This document shows, in pieces, positions 36,477-46,003 of a DNA stretch of 64,000 bases (its first letter is position 1; each line of letters starts with the position of its first letter). Origin of the DNA: Hungatella sp. UBA4396 (lineage in GTDB: Bacteria; Bacillota; Clostridia; Lachnospirales; Lachnospiraceae). The position numbers were made by a program, and so were the translations under genes. A model generated the notes under the pieces. That model saw nothing but the letters and a program-made list of their open reading frames with translations. It did no database searches and was not told where the DNA came from. The stretch covers positions 1-64,000 of the forward strand of contig DGRE01000039.1 of assembly GCA_002389905.1 (NCBI GenBank), written 5' to 3'.

Positions 36477-37226
36477 TTACACCTCCCTTTTCACAAACTG
36501 TTTACGACCAAACCAATATAAAATTACAAGGGCAGCGATGAGCAGTGCACCGTCAATAACCGGGAATGGTGCCTGATAGTATGACACGGTCCTGGCAGCC
36601 CGATTCCAGTCCATATGCACCGGAGAGAGCAGCCCATAGTAAGCGCTGGGCACCAGACGCATGACCCGTTCCGGGAAGAACATGGCCATTAAACCGAGAA
36701 AACCTGTGATGAGTCCTACAGACATTGGAATAAACTGATTGATATGCCTCAATGCGATTATTTGCAGAAACAGCACCAGAAACAGACTGCATAGCAGCTG
36801 CGAGCCAAAATACCAGATCAGGGCTGAATCCGGTTTGGGAGGAACAAAGCCTTTGATCTGCCCCACTAACAAAATGACTGCAATCTGCAGCCCAACCACT
36901 GCCGCAATGTGAATGCCCGCACAGAAAAATTTTGCATCGAACAAACTGCCGGGGGGCTGCATGGTAAACAATGTTTTCAGATTGCTGCCCTTATGTTCGA
37001 TGTCACACATTCTGGAGACAAGTACTGCAATCATCACGGGCAGCACAATGGAATTTAAAACAGCAAACTGATACAGGCTGTTCAGATACCCCCCGGCAAG
37101 CTTGGAAGCATCCATGTTTCTGAGGCTCCAGATCAGCCACAGCGCCTGCACAGCGCTGATAGCTGCAACAATGAGCCAGTAACGCTTACGCCGGGCCTTA
37201 TAGAATTCAAGCTTCAACACGTTCAT
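36477..37226 (-). CDS. Lantibiotic-immunity-type ABC permease 1
   Basis: A 249-residue ABC-2 permease with an N-terminal charged stretch (LEFYKARRKRYW) and about six membrane segments (FAVLNSIVLPVMIAVLV, LLCSLFLVLFLQIIAL). It overlaps the ATPase gene by four bases. It fits the MutE/SpaE/CprB class and should form a heterodimeric channel with permease 2. Confidence 0.82.
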   Translation of the reverse strand: MNVLKLEFYKARRKRYWLIVAAISAVQALWLIWSLRNMDASKLAGGYLNSLYQFAVLNSIVLPVMIAVLVSRMCDIEHKGSNLKTLFTMQPPGSLFDAKFFCAGIHIAAVVGLQIAVILLVGQIKGFVPPKPDSALIWYFGSQLLCSLFLVLFLQIIALRHINQFIPMSVGLITGFLGLMAMFFPERVMRLVPSAYYGLLSPVHMDWNRAARTVSYYQAPFPVIDGALLIAALVILYWFGRKQFVKREV

Positions 37227-38125
37227 AATACAGCCTCCGTTCCGGTCATCTCCAAAAAGATATCTTCAAGGCTTTTTTCGCGCCCTTCCATACGCATAAT
37301 CCCAATCCCATTTTGTGCCAGCAAAAGGCTTACCGCAGCGGCCTTTTCATCTGTAGGCTGCGGCAGCATCAGCCAGCCATCTGCATGTTTTGCCTTTGGC
37401 AGAAGCGCAGCGGCCTTTTCATTATTGCTGGTGCGCAGCGCCAGGTGGCAGCTGTTTTTAGCGTGCAAGGCGGCAAGTGTATCCTGAAATACGAGTTCAC
37501 CCTTTCGGATGACACCTACATGATCAGCAATTTGATCAATCTCAGATAGGAGGTGACTCGATACCATCACCGTCATCCCGTATTGGGCAGGCAAGGATTT
37601 AACCAGTTTTCTCATTTCCTGTATCCCTGCGGGGTCAAGACCGTTGGTAGGCTCATCCAGAATCATCAGCTTTGGCCTGCCCATCAAGGCAGCTGCAATC
37701 CCAAGACGCTGCTTCATTCCCAGAGAAAACTTCCCAACCTGTTTATTGCCTGTTCCGGTCAATCGCACTGCGTCCAGCGCCGCATCGATCTCTCCTTTCG
37801 GGAGGTTGCGCAGTGAACGCACAATCTCCAGATTTTCCCGAGCCGTAAGATGACCGTAATAGCTGGGCGATTCAATGAGAGAACCAACCTTTCGCAGGAT
37901 GGACAAACGGTTTTTATCATTTAGTTTCTGCCCCAGTATAGAAATACTCCCTTCGGTGGGATGTACAAGTCCCAGCAGCATTTTCATCGTAGTAGTTTTT
38001 CCGGCGCCATTTGGTCCAAGAAAACCGTATACTGCCCCAGTGGGAACGTTAAGATGGATATGGTTTACGGGAATTTCCTGTCCGTAGCGCTTGGTAAGAT
38101 TCTCGGTGGTAATACAATAGTCCAT
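37223..38125 (-). CDS. Lantibiotic-immunity-type ABC ATPase
   Basis: A 300-residue ABC ATPase: Walker A GPNGAGKTT, signature FSLGMKQRLG, Walker B LMILDEPTNGLDP and switch VSSHLLSEI. The start at 38125 follows AAAGGAGGT. The C-terminal extension of about 80 residues is usual in the bacitracin/lantibiotic immunity ATPases (BcrA, MutF, CprA). It is divergent from a two-component system across 156 bases, so that system probably induces it on peptide stress. Confidence 0.88.
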   Translation of the reverse strand: MDYCITTENLTKRYGQEIPVNHIHLNVPTGAVYGFLGPNGAGKTTTMKMLLGLVHPTEGSISILGQKLNDKNRLSILRKVGSLIESPSYYGHLTARENLEIVRSLRNLPKGEIDAALDAVRLTGTGNKQVGKFSLGMKQRLGIAAALMGRPKLMILDEPTNGLDPAGIQEMRKLVKSLPAQYGMTVMVSSHLLSEIDQIADHVGVIRKGELVFQDTLAALHAKNSCHLALRTSNNEKAAALLPKAKHADGWLMLPQPTDEKAAAVSLLLAQNGIGIMRMEGREKSLEDIFLEMTGTEAVL

Positions 38126-38281
38126 AGCGGACCTCCTTTCTATTTCTCCCACAGAATACCGTACACGCCTTACACGCCGCTGACGTCAGCCTTACTTTTA
38201 CCTTAAATTTTTCGTTTTTTCGAGATGTTATGGCAACAAAGGGTTATAATAGAAGAACAAAAACGGAAAGGAGATGGTGCA

Positions 38282-38995
38282 ATGCAAAGTATCCACGAGA
38301 CACGGTTGCTTTTGGTGGACGACGAGCCGGAACTTCTGGCCATGGTGGAAATATTGCTGCGGCAGGAAGGGTTTGTGCAGATCAGGACGGCAGCCACCGC
38401 TGCGGAAGCCATAAGAACTGCACAGGATTTTATGCCCCAAGCGGTGCTGCTGGATGTGATGCTGCCGGACGGTGACGGCTTTACACTCTTCTCTCAACTG
38501 CGGCGGCAGGCAGACATTCCGGTGCTGTTCCTTTCCGCCCGGGATGAGGATGAGGCCCGCCTGCGGGGGCTGGGTCTTGGTGCAGATGATTACATTACAA
38601 AACCATTTCTGCCCCAGGAGCTGACACTTCGCTTGTGCGCTGTTTTACGCCGCACCTATTCTGTGGAGGAGCCTGCTGTGGCGGAGAAAATCTTCCTTGG
38701 AGAGGTGACCGTGGATATGGGCAGCGGCACTGTGACGGGAAACGGCGGTGAAAAGATGCTGACCGCAAAGGAATACGCACTGCTTTCTAAACTGAATGAA
38801 AACCGGGGCCGCATCGTAACGGTGGACAGCCTGTGTATGGCGGCGTGGAATGACGAGAATATAGGCTATGATAACACGCTGATGGTACATATGCGCCGTC
38901 TGCGGGAAAAGATTGAGATCGATCCTTCCCATCCCCGCTGGCTCATTACGGTGCGGGGACTGGGATATCGGCTGCTCAAGGAGGCGAAGCTGTGA
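38282..38995 (+). CDS. Response regulator, OmpR family
   Basis: A 237-residue regulator with a receiver domain (acidic pocket VDDEPELL, phosphoacceptor in AVLLDVMLPDGDG, Lys in ITKPFLPQEL) and a winged helix (TVDSLCMAAWNDENIGYDNT). The start at 38282 follows AAAGGAG; the longer frame to 38225 has no ribosome site. Its stop overlaps the kinase start. It probably controls the divergent lantibiotic-type transporter, as in the CprRK and NsrRK systems. Confidence 0.9.
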   Translation: MQSIHETRLLLVDDEPELLAMVEILLRQEGFVQIRTAATAAEAIRTAQDFMPQAVLLDVMLPDGDGFTLFSQLRRQADIPVLFLSARDEDEARLRGLGLGADDYITKPFLPQELTLRLCAVLRRTYSVEEPAVAEKIFLGEVTVDMGSGTVTGNGGEKMLTAKEYALLSKLNENRGRIVTVDSLCMAAWNDENIGYDNTLMVHMRRLREKIEIDPSHPRWLITVRGLGYRLLKEAKL

Positions 38996-40224
38996 AATCC
39001 AAACGTATCAGATACAGTGCACTGTGGCTGTCTGCCTTGCTGGCAGTCATTTTTGCAGTGGGGATAATAGTTAATCTTGGGCTGTTTTTCTATGCGGTGA
39101 TTTCCCTTTCAGGAAAGAGCAGAGAGCCAAAGGTTTCCATGTACGCTGAGATGCTGGAGCATACAAACAGAGGCTATCTGCTTCCCGCAGAAGCAGCGGA
39201 CAAGCTAATAGAAAATCATTATTGGGCCATGCTTATTTCCGATACAAACGGAGAGGTCCTGTGGTCATATGACAAACCTCCGGAAGTACCGGAACAGTAT
39301 AAAATTTCTGATATTGCTGCGTTCTCTCGCTGGTATTTGACCGGTTATCCCGTCAAGGTGTGGACTGTGGAGGATGGATTGTTTGTGCTGGGTGCGCCCA
39401 AGGATTCGATATGGAAATACCCTGTTGAAATGTCCATGGACCAACTTAGTTTTTGGCCTGTTTGGATCGTCGTTGCTCTGGTGTGCAATTTTCTTGTTAT
39501 TTTCGGCGTATCCGTATGGATGACCGGACGCCGCTACAAGGAGCGGGACGCCGCACGGATTGAATGGGTATCGGGGGTTTCTCACGATATCCGTACACCT
39601 CTCTCCATGGTCCTTGGTTATGCTGCAAGTCTGGAAAACGATGGTGAAATACCGGAAAAGAAACGGCAGCAGGCCGCGGTTATCCGTCAGAAAGGTGAAG
39701 AAATGCGGTCCCTGGTTGCTGATTTAAATCTTGTAAATCGGCTGGAATATGCAATGGAACCCCTGAAAAAAGAAAGCTTATCAATGGCGGCGCTTGTCCG
39801 TGAAACAGCGGCGAACTTTCTCAATGCAGACCTTGACGAAAAATATCCCATTGAGGTGGAAATCCATCCGGCTGCCGCAGCTTTACAGACATACGGTGAC
39901 CGGGCACTGCTGGTTCGTATGTTAGGCAATCTGATTGGCAACAGCATTCGCCATAATCCCCGGGGCTGTTCCATCCGAATAGAACTGGGGGCTGAAAGAA
40001 AACTGTTCCATTTAACGGTTCAAGATAATGGGGCAGGTTTTCCGGATGAACAGCTGACCCTGCTGCGCAAGGACACAAAGCATGAAGCATCTTCAGGCGG
40101 CGGGCTGGGCCTTCGCATCGTGAAACGCATTGTGGAGGTTCATGGGGGGCAAATCTGCTTTCAAAATATACCGGCAGGCGGCTGCAGCTGTACGGTATGG
40201 CTGAAAGTGGGAGACAAGCGATAG
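38992..40224 (+). CDS. Sensor histidine kinase
   Basis: A 410-residue membrane kinase starting at GTG, which overlaps the regulator's TGA. Two membrane helices flank a sensor loop of about 100 residues (ALLAVIFAVGIIVNLGLFF; WIVVALVCNFLVIFGVSVW). The phosphoacceptor is VSHDIRTPLSM, with ATPase motifs GNLIGNSIRHNPRG and SGGGLGLRIVKR. Partner of the preceding regulator; likely senses cationic peptides or envelope stress. Confidence 0.9.
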   Translation: MKSKRIRYSALWLSALLAVIFAVGIIVNLGLFFYAVISLSGKSREPKVSMYAEMLEHTNRGYLLPAEAADKLIENHYWAMLISDTNGEVLWSYDKPPEVPEQYKISDIAAFSRWYLTGYPVKVWTVEDGLFVLGAPKDSIWKYPVEMSMDQLSFWPVWIVVALVCNFLVIFGVSVWMTGRRYKERDAARIEWVSGVSHDIRTPLSMVLGYAASLENDGEIPEKKRQQAAVIRQKGEEMRSLVADLNLVNRLEYAMEPLKKESLSMAALVRETAANFLNADLDEKYPIEVEIHPAAAALQTYGDRALLVRMLGNLIGNSIRHNPRGCSIRIELGAERKLFHLTVQDNGAGFPDEQLTLLRKDTKHEASSGGGLGLRIVKRIVEVHGGQICFQNIPAGGCSCTVWLKVGDKR

Positions 40225-40249
40225 CCCCATATTATTTTATTGCGATAAA

Positions 40250-40530
40250 AAAGAAAACTATGATAAATATAAAACGCTGCCGCCTTTCCCAACAATCATT
40301 CGGGGACGGTTCAATCCTTTTGAATGGGTGAAAGATCCCAATAGAAGAATGGATTTTTATGATTCAACAATGCCAATCGCTATTGCATCCGATTCCGAAA
40401 CGCTGAAGGGCTTTGCTGGAGATGCGGTAACGCTACTTCAAGACTAAGGACTGGAGATAAGGTTATTGTTGATGGCGGGCAGGGCACTGTGCATATATTT
40501 TCAGGAGTGTATATCCCCATCGAACCTTGA
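40250..40530 (+). pseudogene. Decayed C-terminal copy of a PEP-synthase-like gene
   Basis: Translation from 40250 gives ENYDKYKTLPPFPTIIRG and FNPFEWVKDPNRRMDFYD, nearly the same as residues in the second copy at 41686-41790. It then jumps, with a frame change, to SRLRTGDKVIVDGGQGTVHI, skipping about 70 codons that would hold the swivelling phosphohistidine domain. No start or ribosome site. A remnant. Confidence 0.75.
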
Positions 40531-40584
40531 CCTAAGAATAGTGTATGTACAGTATTATCAAGCCATATTTACACCTCCATAAAT

Positions 40585-41268
40585 ATGGCTAAAACGGCAA
40601 AGCATTACAACACGAAAAAAAATGAGCTTGTAGATATTGCTGAAAAGTTGTTTCTGGAAAAAGGTCACGAAGAAACAAGTATTGAGGATATTTTAAATGC
40701 TTCAAAAATCTCAAAGGGCGGGTTTTATCATTGTTTTAAATCAAAAAAGGAGGTGCTGACGGAGAGTATTAACAGCCTGATGGAAACCTCCCTTGCAGAA
40801 CTTGAACCTATTATTGAAGATCATGAAGCGGACGCCTTGGAAAAACTACGGCTGTTTATGAAAAGAAAAGAGGCTTTCCAGCAGCCTAAAAAAGAATATG
40901 CAAGGTTTTTGAGCATGGTCATGAAATCAGATTTTACCCTTCATAAATACTACCTCGCCCTTGAGCAGAAATATGTCGCCCCCCCCCTTGCCCGAATCAT
41001 TGAACAAGGGACAAAAGAAGGGGTCTTTCATGTCCAATATCCGTTGGAAACGGCTGATATCCTGCTGCGGGTCGTCACTTCTCTACCTCAAAGCAGTTTT
41101 TTCGGTGAATATATGGAGAATGAAGTAAAGCACCAAAATTATTCAATTTCTCTGAGAGAAGTATTCGCAAGGGTTTTGGGAACAGAAATCAGCAAAATAT
41201 GGCTGCCGGATGATGAAAATTCGGCAAAAACTTTAACAAAGCAAGGAGGTGGCTTATATGGCAAATAA
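40585..41268 (+). CDS. TetR/AcrR family transcriptional regulator
   Basis: A 227-residue regulator. The helix-turn-helix is clear (FLEKGHEETSIEDILNASKI, SKGGFYHCFKSKKEVLTE). The C-terminal ligand domain is family-like. It overlaps the next, decayed PEP-synthase-like gene and lies between two copies of that gene's remnants, so it may be the regulator of a lost rifamycin-inactivation or PEP-synthase unit. The stretch CCCCCCCCC at 40980 is intact in frame. Confidence 0.85.
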   Translation: MAKTAKHYNTKKNELVDIAEKLFLEKGHEETSIEDILNASKISKGGFYHCFKSKKEVLTESINSLMETSLAELEPIIEDHEADALEKLRLFMKRKEAFQQPKKEYARFLSMVMKSDFTLHKYYLALEQKYVAPPLARIIEQGTKEGVFHVQYPLETADILLRVVTSLPQSSFFGEYMENEVKHQNYSISLREVFARVLGTEISKIWLPDDENSAKTLTKQGGGLYGK

Positions 41269-42150
41269 GGTGAAAAGATTTAAAGAGCTTACCCCTGAAC
41301 TTCAATCTTTTGCCGGAGGGAAAGGGGGCATGCTGGCTAAAATGTCTCAGGCCGGTTATCCGATACCGGAAGGCTTTGTAATCCTGCCTGAGAATTCCTT
41401 CGCCGGAGAATTTGAAACGGTTCTCAATGTTCAGTCAGATGAGGAAGTTGTGGAAGCTATTGATACAGTGTTTAAATCCAGAACATCGGAAAGAGTAAAT
41501 TCATACAACGCCCTTCAAGGTATGGAGCAGTCCCACCAGATGGCAGTAGTGTCCGCGCTTTCGCCCTTAAAGCAGGAGAGCTTGCGGGTATTGGTGGAGA
41601 CGTATTTTTCCTCTATGCCGACGAAGTGAAAGACCTTCTTTCCGGGAAAACTCTTAAAGTCAAGTTTATTCCCGCAAGGCAAGGAAATTACGAAAAATAT
41701 AAAGCGCTGCCGCCCTTTCCCTCCATTATACGAGGGCGATTTAATCCTTTTGAGTGGGCAAAGGATCCTAACAGAAGAATGGACTATTATGATGCCTCCA
41801 TGCCCATCCGCAGTGATTCGGATTCTGAGCTTCTTCTCAAGGGCCATGCTGGAGTTGCAGGCAGGATAGAAGGATTTGTACGCATCTTAAAAAGCCCCGA
41901 AGAAGGAGAAAAGCTTCAATCAGGTGAAATCCTGGTTGCTTCAACCACCAATATAAGCTGGACACCCCTTTTCCCAAAAGCCGCAGCAATCGTAACCGAC
42001 ATCAGCGCGCCTCTTTCCCATGCCGCAATTGTTGCCAGGGAGTTGGGTATTCCTGCTGTTGTGGGATGCACAAATGCAACCGCAAGACTCAAGACGGGAG
42101 ATAAGGTCCTGGTTCACGGTGGACAAGGAACGGTACGAATACTAAAGTAA
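41258..42150 (+). pseudogene. Decayed PEP-synthase/rifamycin-phosphotransferase-like gene
   Basis: The start after AAGGAGGTG gives FAGGKGGMLAKMSQAGYPIP, the N terminus of the PEP-synthase ATP-binding domain, but VILPENSFAGEF skips the RSSATAED-like region, and a larger central part is missing. After about 41550 the frame shifts: the stop at 41629 belongs to the old frame while FALKAGELAGIGGDVFFLYA continues in the next, reaching 42150 with the phosphohistidine site SHAAIVARELGIPAVVG. A normal enzyme has about 870 residues. Not functional as read. Confidence 0.8.
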
Positions 42151-42153
42151 CAA

Positions 42154-42199
42154 CAATGCCATAAAGCTCTAACAAATATGTTTGAGCTTTATGGCATTG
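42154..42199. terminator. Bidirectional terminator between convergent units
   Basis: Perfect 16-base arms CAATGCCATAAAGCTC (42154-42169) and GAGCTTTATGGCATTG (42184-42199). It lies between the PEP-synthase pseudogene and the converging tetR gene. Confidence 0.75.
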
Positions 42200-42203
42200 C
42201 AGG

Positions 42204-42812
42204 TTAACTTTTATCGGCTGATCCATCCGGTTTTCCAATTAAGCCATAAAAGAATAGTGTCGTTATGTCCTTAAACAAGCGTTGGCTGTGTTCCAGATTG
42301 CAGAAAGCATCAGAGTGTTTCCCTGCCCTGAACAAATTGATATAAAATAATATAACCTCATTGGAAATATCATGATGAATATAACCTTCAGCTTTCCCCT
42401 TTTCGATCAAATTCAGCATTAAGGGGATAAATTTGTTTTTAACGAAATCTTCAGCGATCCGCCGTATTACAGGGTCCTCTGATGCCATGAAACCAAGAAA
42501 ATCCGGGTTTAATCCAGCTAATTCGCCGGTTTTTTCTGTTATAAGTTTTTCCAGCTTTTGAGGAAAGGGCAAGTCGCTTTCCATTGCTTCGATGTACTCC
42601 TGATGATTCTTGTTAAGGACGGTCAGAACCACATCCTGAAGCAGTACATCCTTACTGCCGAAGTAATTATATATGGTTACCTGGGATACTTTTGCCCTGT
42701 GGGCTATTTCCGAAATACTGACTTTTTGCACCCCATGGGCGGAAAAAAGCTCAATGGCAGCCTGGCGTATATTTTCTTTTTTTATTTCTTTGCGACGTTC
42801 AAATCCATCCAT
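42204..42812 (-). CDS. TetR family regulator divergent from rph
   Basis: A 202-residue TetR protein with a clear helix-turn-helix (LFSAHGVQKVSISEIAHRA, KVSQVTIYNYFGSKDVLLQD). It is transcribed away from rph across 147 bases that hold two copies of an ATATGTTTTGAAA-type palindrome. It is probably a repressor of both genes. The effector may be rifamycin or a related compound (inference). Confidence 0.88.
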   Translation of the reverse strand: MDGFERRKEIKKENIRQAAIELFSAHGVQKVSISEIAHRAKVSQVTIYNYFGSKDVLLQDVVLTVLNKNHQEYIEAMESDLPFPQKLEKLITEKTGELAGLNPDFLGFMASEDPVIRRIAEDFVKNKFIPLMLNLIEKGKAEGYIHHDISNEVILFYINLFRAGKHSDAFCNLEHSQRLFKDITTLFFYGLIGKPDGSADKS

Positions 42813-42840
42813 GGAAAACTCACCTCAACATAATAATACT

Positions 42841-42882
42841 ATATGTTTTGAAACATATCAATAAAAATATTTCAAAACATAT
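42841..42882. promoter_or_regulatory. Twin TetR operators between tetR and rph
   Basis: ATATGTTTTGAAACATAT (42841-42858) is palindromic with 8-base arms. A second, inverted, near-identical site ATATTTCAAAACATAT lies at 42867-42882. Their centres are about 25 bases apart in the shared promoter region, the arrangement for a TetR repressor acting both ways. Confidence 0.65.
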
Positions 42883-42959
42883 TGCGAAAAAATGGGAAAA
42901 GGTATATTATGAAATATATAAATAAATTAACTTCATAAATTTTAAAAGAGGTGATTTGA

Positions 42960-45584
42960 GTGGGTACATATGTATTGGTTTTCAGTGAAATTGATAAGAC
43001 AAAGCTGACAGAGGTCGGGGGCAAAGGCATGAACCTGGGAGAACTGTCAAAAATTGATGGATTGGAGGTGCCGGAGGGTTTTTGTGTCACTACGGAAGCA
43101 TATAGGCTTGCCATCGGACAGAATAAGGAATTCAGCCGGTTATTGGAGCAATTATCTCTTCTCAAGGGAGAGGACAACGGAAAAATCAGTGAAATCAGCT
43201 GCAGAATACGAAAGATTATTGAATCTGTGGGGATTCCAAAGGATATAGAAAATGAAGTTATACGTTATCTTTGGAAATTCGGTGAGAAAAACGCCTATGC
43301 CGTGCGCTCCAGCGCAACCGCCGAGGATCTGCCATTGGCTTCATTTGCAGGGCAGCAGGATACTTATTTAAATATCAGTGGGAAGGAAGCAATATTAAAG
43401 CACATAAGCAAGTGCTGGGCATCGCTGTTTACTGACCGTGCCATATCCTACCGTATACAGAACGGCTTTGATCATCGTAAAGTATACCTGTCAGTCGTTA
43501 TACAGCGGATGGTTTTCCCCGAAGCTTCAGGAATCATGTTTACAGCCGACCCTGTTACCGCCAACCGGAAAGTGCTATCCATAGATGCAAGCTTCGGACT
43601 TGGAGAAGCTTTAGTCTCAGGCCTTGTTAATGCGGATATTTACAAGGTGCGGGAAAAGAAAATCGTTGATAAGAAGATATCCACCAAAAAATTGGCTATC
43701 TATGGGCTGGAGGAAGGCGGTACAGAGGAAAGAGGAATAGAACCCGGTCAACAGAATAAACAAACGTTGACAGATGAGCAGATTATGGCCCTTGCAGAAA
43801 TAGGCAAAAAGATAGAGGCATACTTTGGTGCGCCCCAGGATATCGAATGGTGCCTTCAGGGGGGGGAGTTTTTCATTGTTCAAAGCCGCCCTATTACTAC
43901 GCTGTATCCTGTGCCGGAAAATGACGGAAAGAATCGTGTATACACATCAATGGGACATTTACAGATGATGACGGAGGATATAAAACCATTAGGGATGTCC
44001 TTCTGCAAACTTTTGTCCTTTTGGTTTGGCGCAAATTTGAATGCCGCCGGAGGAAGGCTTTTTCTTGACGCGACCTATGATCTGTCTTCGCCTATAGGGA
44101 GGAAGATTCTGATTGGGAGTACAGGCAAGGCTGACGTTTTAATGAAGAATGCTCTCCTGAATATCATGCGGCGGCAGGATTTTGTCAAAGAAATGCCCCG
44201 TGGAAAGGGTTCTATCAACGCAGGCATCGGTGCATTGGCCTGGATTATATCGGCCATAAAGGTTTATCGGAAGAACGAGGAAAAGACTGTTGAAGCCTTG
44301 ATCGCTTACAACGACGGGCTAATAAGAGATATGGAGCAAAGGATTAAAAAATTATCGGGAGATGAGCTTTTTGGATTTATTTTACAGGATACAACGGATT
44401 TAAAAGCAGTGCTGACAGGTCCGCAAAACATGAGTCTTATGGTAGTCGGGGCGTTTGTATCCAGTTGGATCAGTAAAAAAACTGAAAAATGGCTGGGAGA
44501 AAAGAGTGCCGTTGACATCCTTTCTAAGTCCATACCCAATAATGTTACCGCAGAAATGGGTATGGAACTGATGAATGTATCGGATGTGGTCAGGAAGTAT
44601 CCTGAAGTCGTTGCGTACTTTGAAAATGCCAGAGAGGGAAGCTTTTTTGAAGATTTGAAAGGTCTGGAGGGCGGACCTGAAGTCAGTGCTGCAATGAAGG
44701 CGTACCTTGAAGAATACGGCATGCGCTGTTCCGGTGAGATTGATATTACTAAGGACAGATGGATCGAAAGACCAACCATCCTTATTCCAATAATTCTCAG
44801 CAACATCAGGAATTTTGAGCCCAATGCAGGCAGCGCCAGATTTGAACAGGGAAAGGCGGAAGCAATCCAGATGGAGCAGGATGTTTTAAGACATCTGGAA
44901 CAGATGCCCGGCGGCAGACAAAAGGCAAAAAAGATGAAGAAAATGATCAACGTCCTGCGTAATATTATCAGCTTCAGAGAATACCCCAAGTACTCCTTTA
45001 TCAAACGTTTTCTGATTTACAAAGACGCGCTGATGAAAGAGGCTGCTGTGCTGGTGCAAAAAGGTGTCCTTAAGGAGAAAGAGGATGTCTATTATCTATA
45101 CTTTGAGGAATATAGAGAAGCGGTACGCACCGGCAAACTGGATTACAGCATCATTACCAGGCGGAAGGAGGATTATGCAGTCTTTGAAAAGCTGACGCCT
45201 CCAAGAGTGATGACCTCTGAGGGCGAAATCATATCAGGAGAATACAGCAGCGGAAACAAGCCTGAAGGTGCTTTGGCCGGCATCCCAGTTTCATCGGGGA
45301 CTATTGAAGGACGGGCACGTATAGTGTTAAAAATAGAGGATGCATGTATGGAAGAAGGGGATATACTTGTAACCTCCTTTACAGACCCCAGTTGGACACC
45401 CCTATTTATCTCTGTTAAAGGTCTTGTCACGGAAGTCGGCGGCCTCATGACCCATGGCGCAGTCATTACAAGAGAATACGGTCTTCCGGCAGTTGTGGGG
45501 GTGGAAAATGCCACAACGCTGATAAAGGAGGGGCAGAAAATCAGGGTGAATGGAACAGAAGGGTATGTAGAGATATTAGAATAA
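42960..45584 (+). CDS. rph: Rifamycin (rifampin) phosphotransferase
   Basis: An 874-residue enzyme closely resembling rifampin phosphotransferases, which inactivate rifamycins by ATP-driven phosphorylation. In order: ATP-binding domain (GGKGMNLGELSKIDG, AVRSSATAEDLPLASFAGQ, IVQSRPITTLYPVP), rifamycin-binding domain (about residues 330-750) and swivelling domain with the phosphohistidine in GGLMTHGAVITREYGLPAVV. The length fits the family (about 865). The start is GTG at 42960 after AGAGGTG. Divergent TetR gene and twin operators suggest drug-inducible expression. PEP synthase is the alternative, but the central domain matches Rph. Confidence 0.88.
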   Translation: MGTYVLVFSEIDKTKLTEVGGKGMNLGELSKIDGLEVPEGFCVTTEAYRLAIGQNKEFSRLLEQLSLLKGEDNGKISEISCRIRKIIESVGIPKDIENEVIRYLWKFGEKNAYAVRSSATAEDLPLASFAGQQDTYLNISGKEAILKHISKCWASLFTDRAISYRIQNGFDHRKVYLSVVIQRMVFPEASGIMFTADPVTANRKVLSIDASFGLGEALVSGLVNADIYKVREKKIVDKKISTKKLAIYGLEEGGTEERGIEPGQQNKQTLTDEQIMALAEIGKKIEAYFGAPQDIEWCLQGGEFFIVQSRPITTLYPVPENDGKNRVYTSMGHLQMMTEDIKPLGMSFCKLLSFWFGANLNAAGGRLFLDATYDLSSPIGRKILIGSTGKADVLMKNALLNIMRRQDFVKEMPRGKGSINAGIGALAWIISAIKVYRKNEEKTVEALIAYNDGLIRDMEQRIKKLSGDELFGFILQDTTDLKAVLTGPQNMSLMVVGAFVSSWISKKTEKWLGEKSAVDILSKSIPNNVTAEMGMELMNVSDVVRKYPEVVAYFENAREGSFFEDLKGLEGGPEVSAAMKAYLEEYGMRCSGEIDITKDRWIERPTILIPIILSNIRNFEPNAGSARFEQGKAEAIQMEQDVLRHLEQMPGGRQKAKKMKKMINVLRNIISFREYPKYSFIKRFLIYKDALMKEAAVLVQKGVLKEKEDVYYLYFEEYREAVRTGKLDYSIITRRKEDYAVFEKLTPPRVMTSEGEIISGEYSSGNKPEGALAGIPVSSGTIEGRARIVLKIEDACMEEGDILVTSFTDPSWTPLFISVKGLVTEVGGLMTHGAVITREYGLPAVVGVENATTLIKEGQKIRVNGTEGYVEILE

Positions 45585-45609
45585 ATTATGCATATATAGG
45601 TAAATCATT

Positions 45610-45876
45610 GTGAAAAAAGAAAAGAAAGCTTTCAATGGCAATTTTATATTGTACTTGCTGGGAAGGATGGTATCCGACACAGGAACCAGCATACAGATGG
45701 TGGTTCTGCGGCTACGATAGGACTTTTTTCCTTCCTGCCCTTCATATTCAAAGGGCAGGCTTTTGCGACTTTTGACGGATGTTTTAGACTTCGTGATACC
45801 GGCTTTCGTTGTGGGCTATAGCGAGAGAGGTATTCACATGAGTATTTTTGCGCTTTTATCCCTTTTCGAGGTGTAA
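45610..45876 (+). pseudogene. MFS transporter remnant
   Basis: A GTG-started frame gives FNGNFILYLLGRMVSDTG and SIQMVVL, typical of the first helix of an MFS efflux protein, then stops. GSAATIGLFSFLPFIF appears in a second frame, and TDVLDFVIPAFVVGYS in another up to 45876. At least two frameshifts or deletions are needed. It follows rph in the same direction, so an efflux gene may once have been part of that unit. Confidence 0.65.
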
Positions 45877-45939
45877 TATAGAGACAGAGCAACCTGTACA
45901 TACCCTCCTTCATTTTTACAATTTTATCTTACAAATCTA

Positions 45940-45980
45940 AACAAGTCAGCACTCTGCCATAGGCGAAGTGCTGACTTGTT
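45940..45980. terminator. Terminator hairpin
   Basis: Perfect arms AACAAGTCAGCACT (45940-45953) and AGTGCTGACTTGTT (45967-45980) followed by TTGTG. It closes the rph/MFS region. Confidence 0.65.
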
Positions 45981-46003
45981 TTGTGTGCCAAGCATAGTAC
46001 TAT

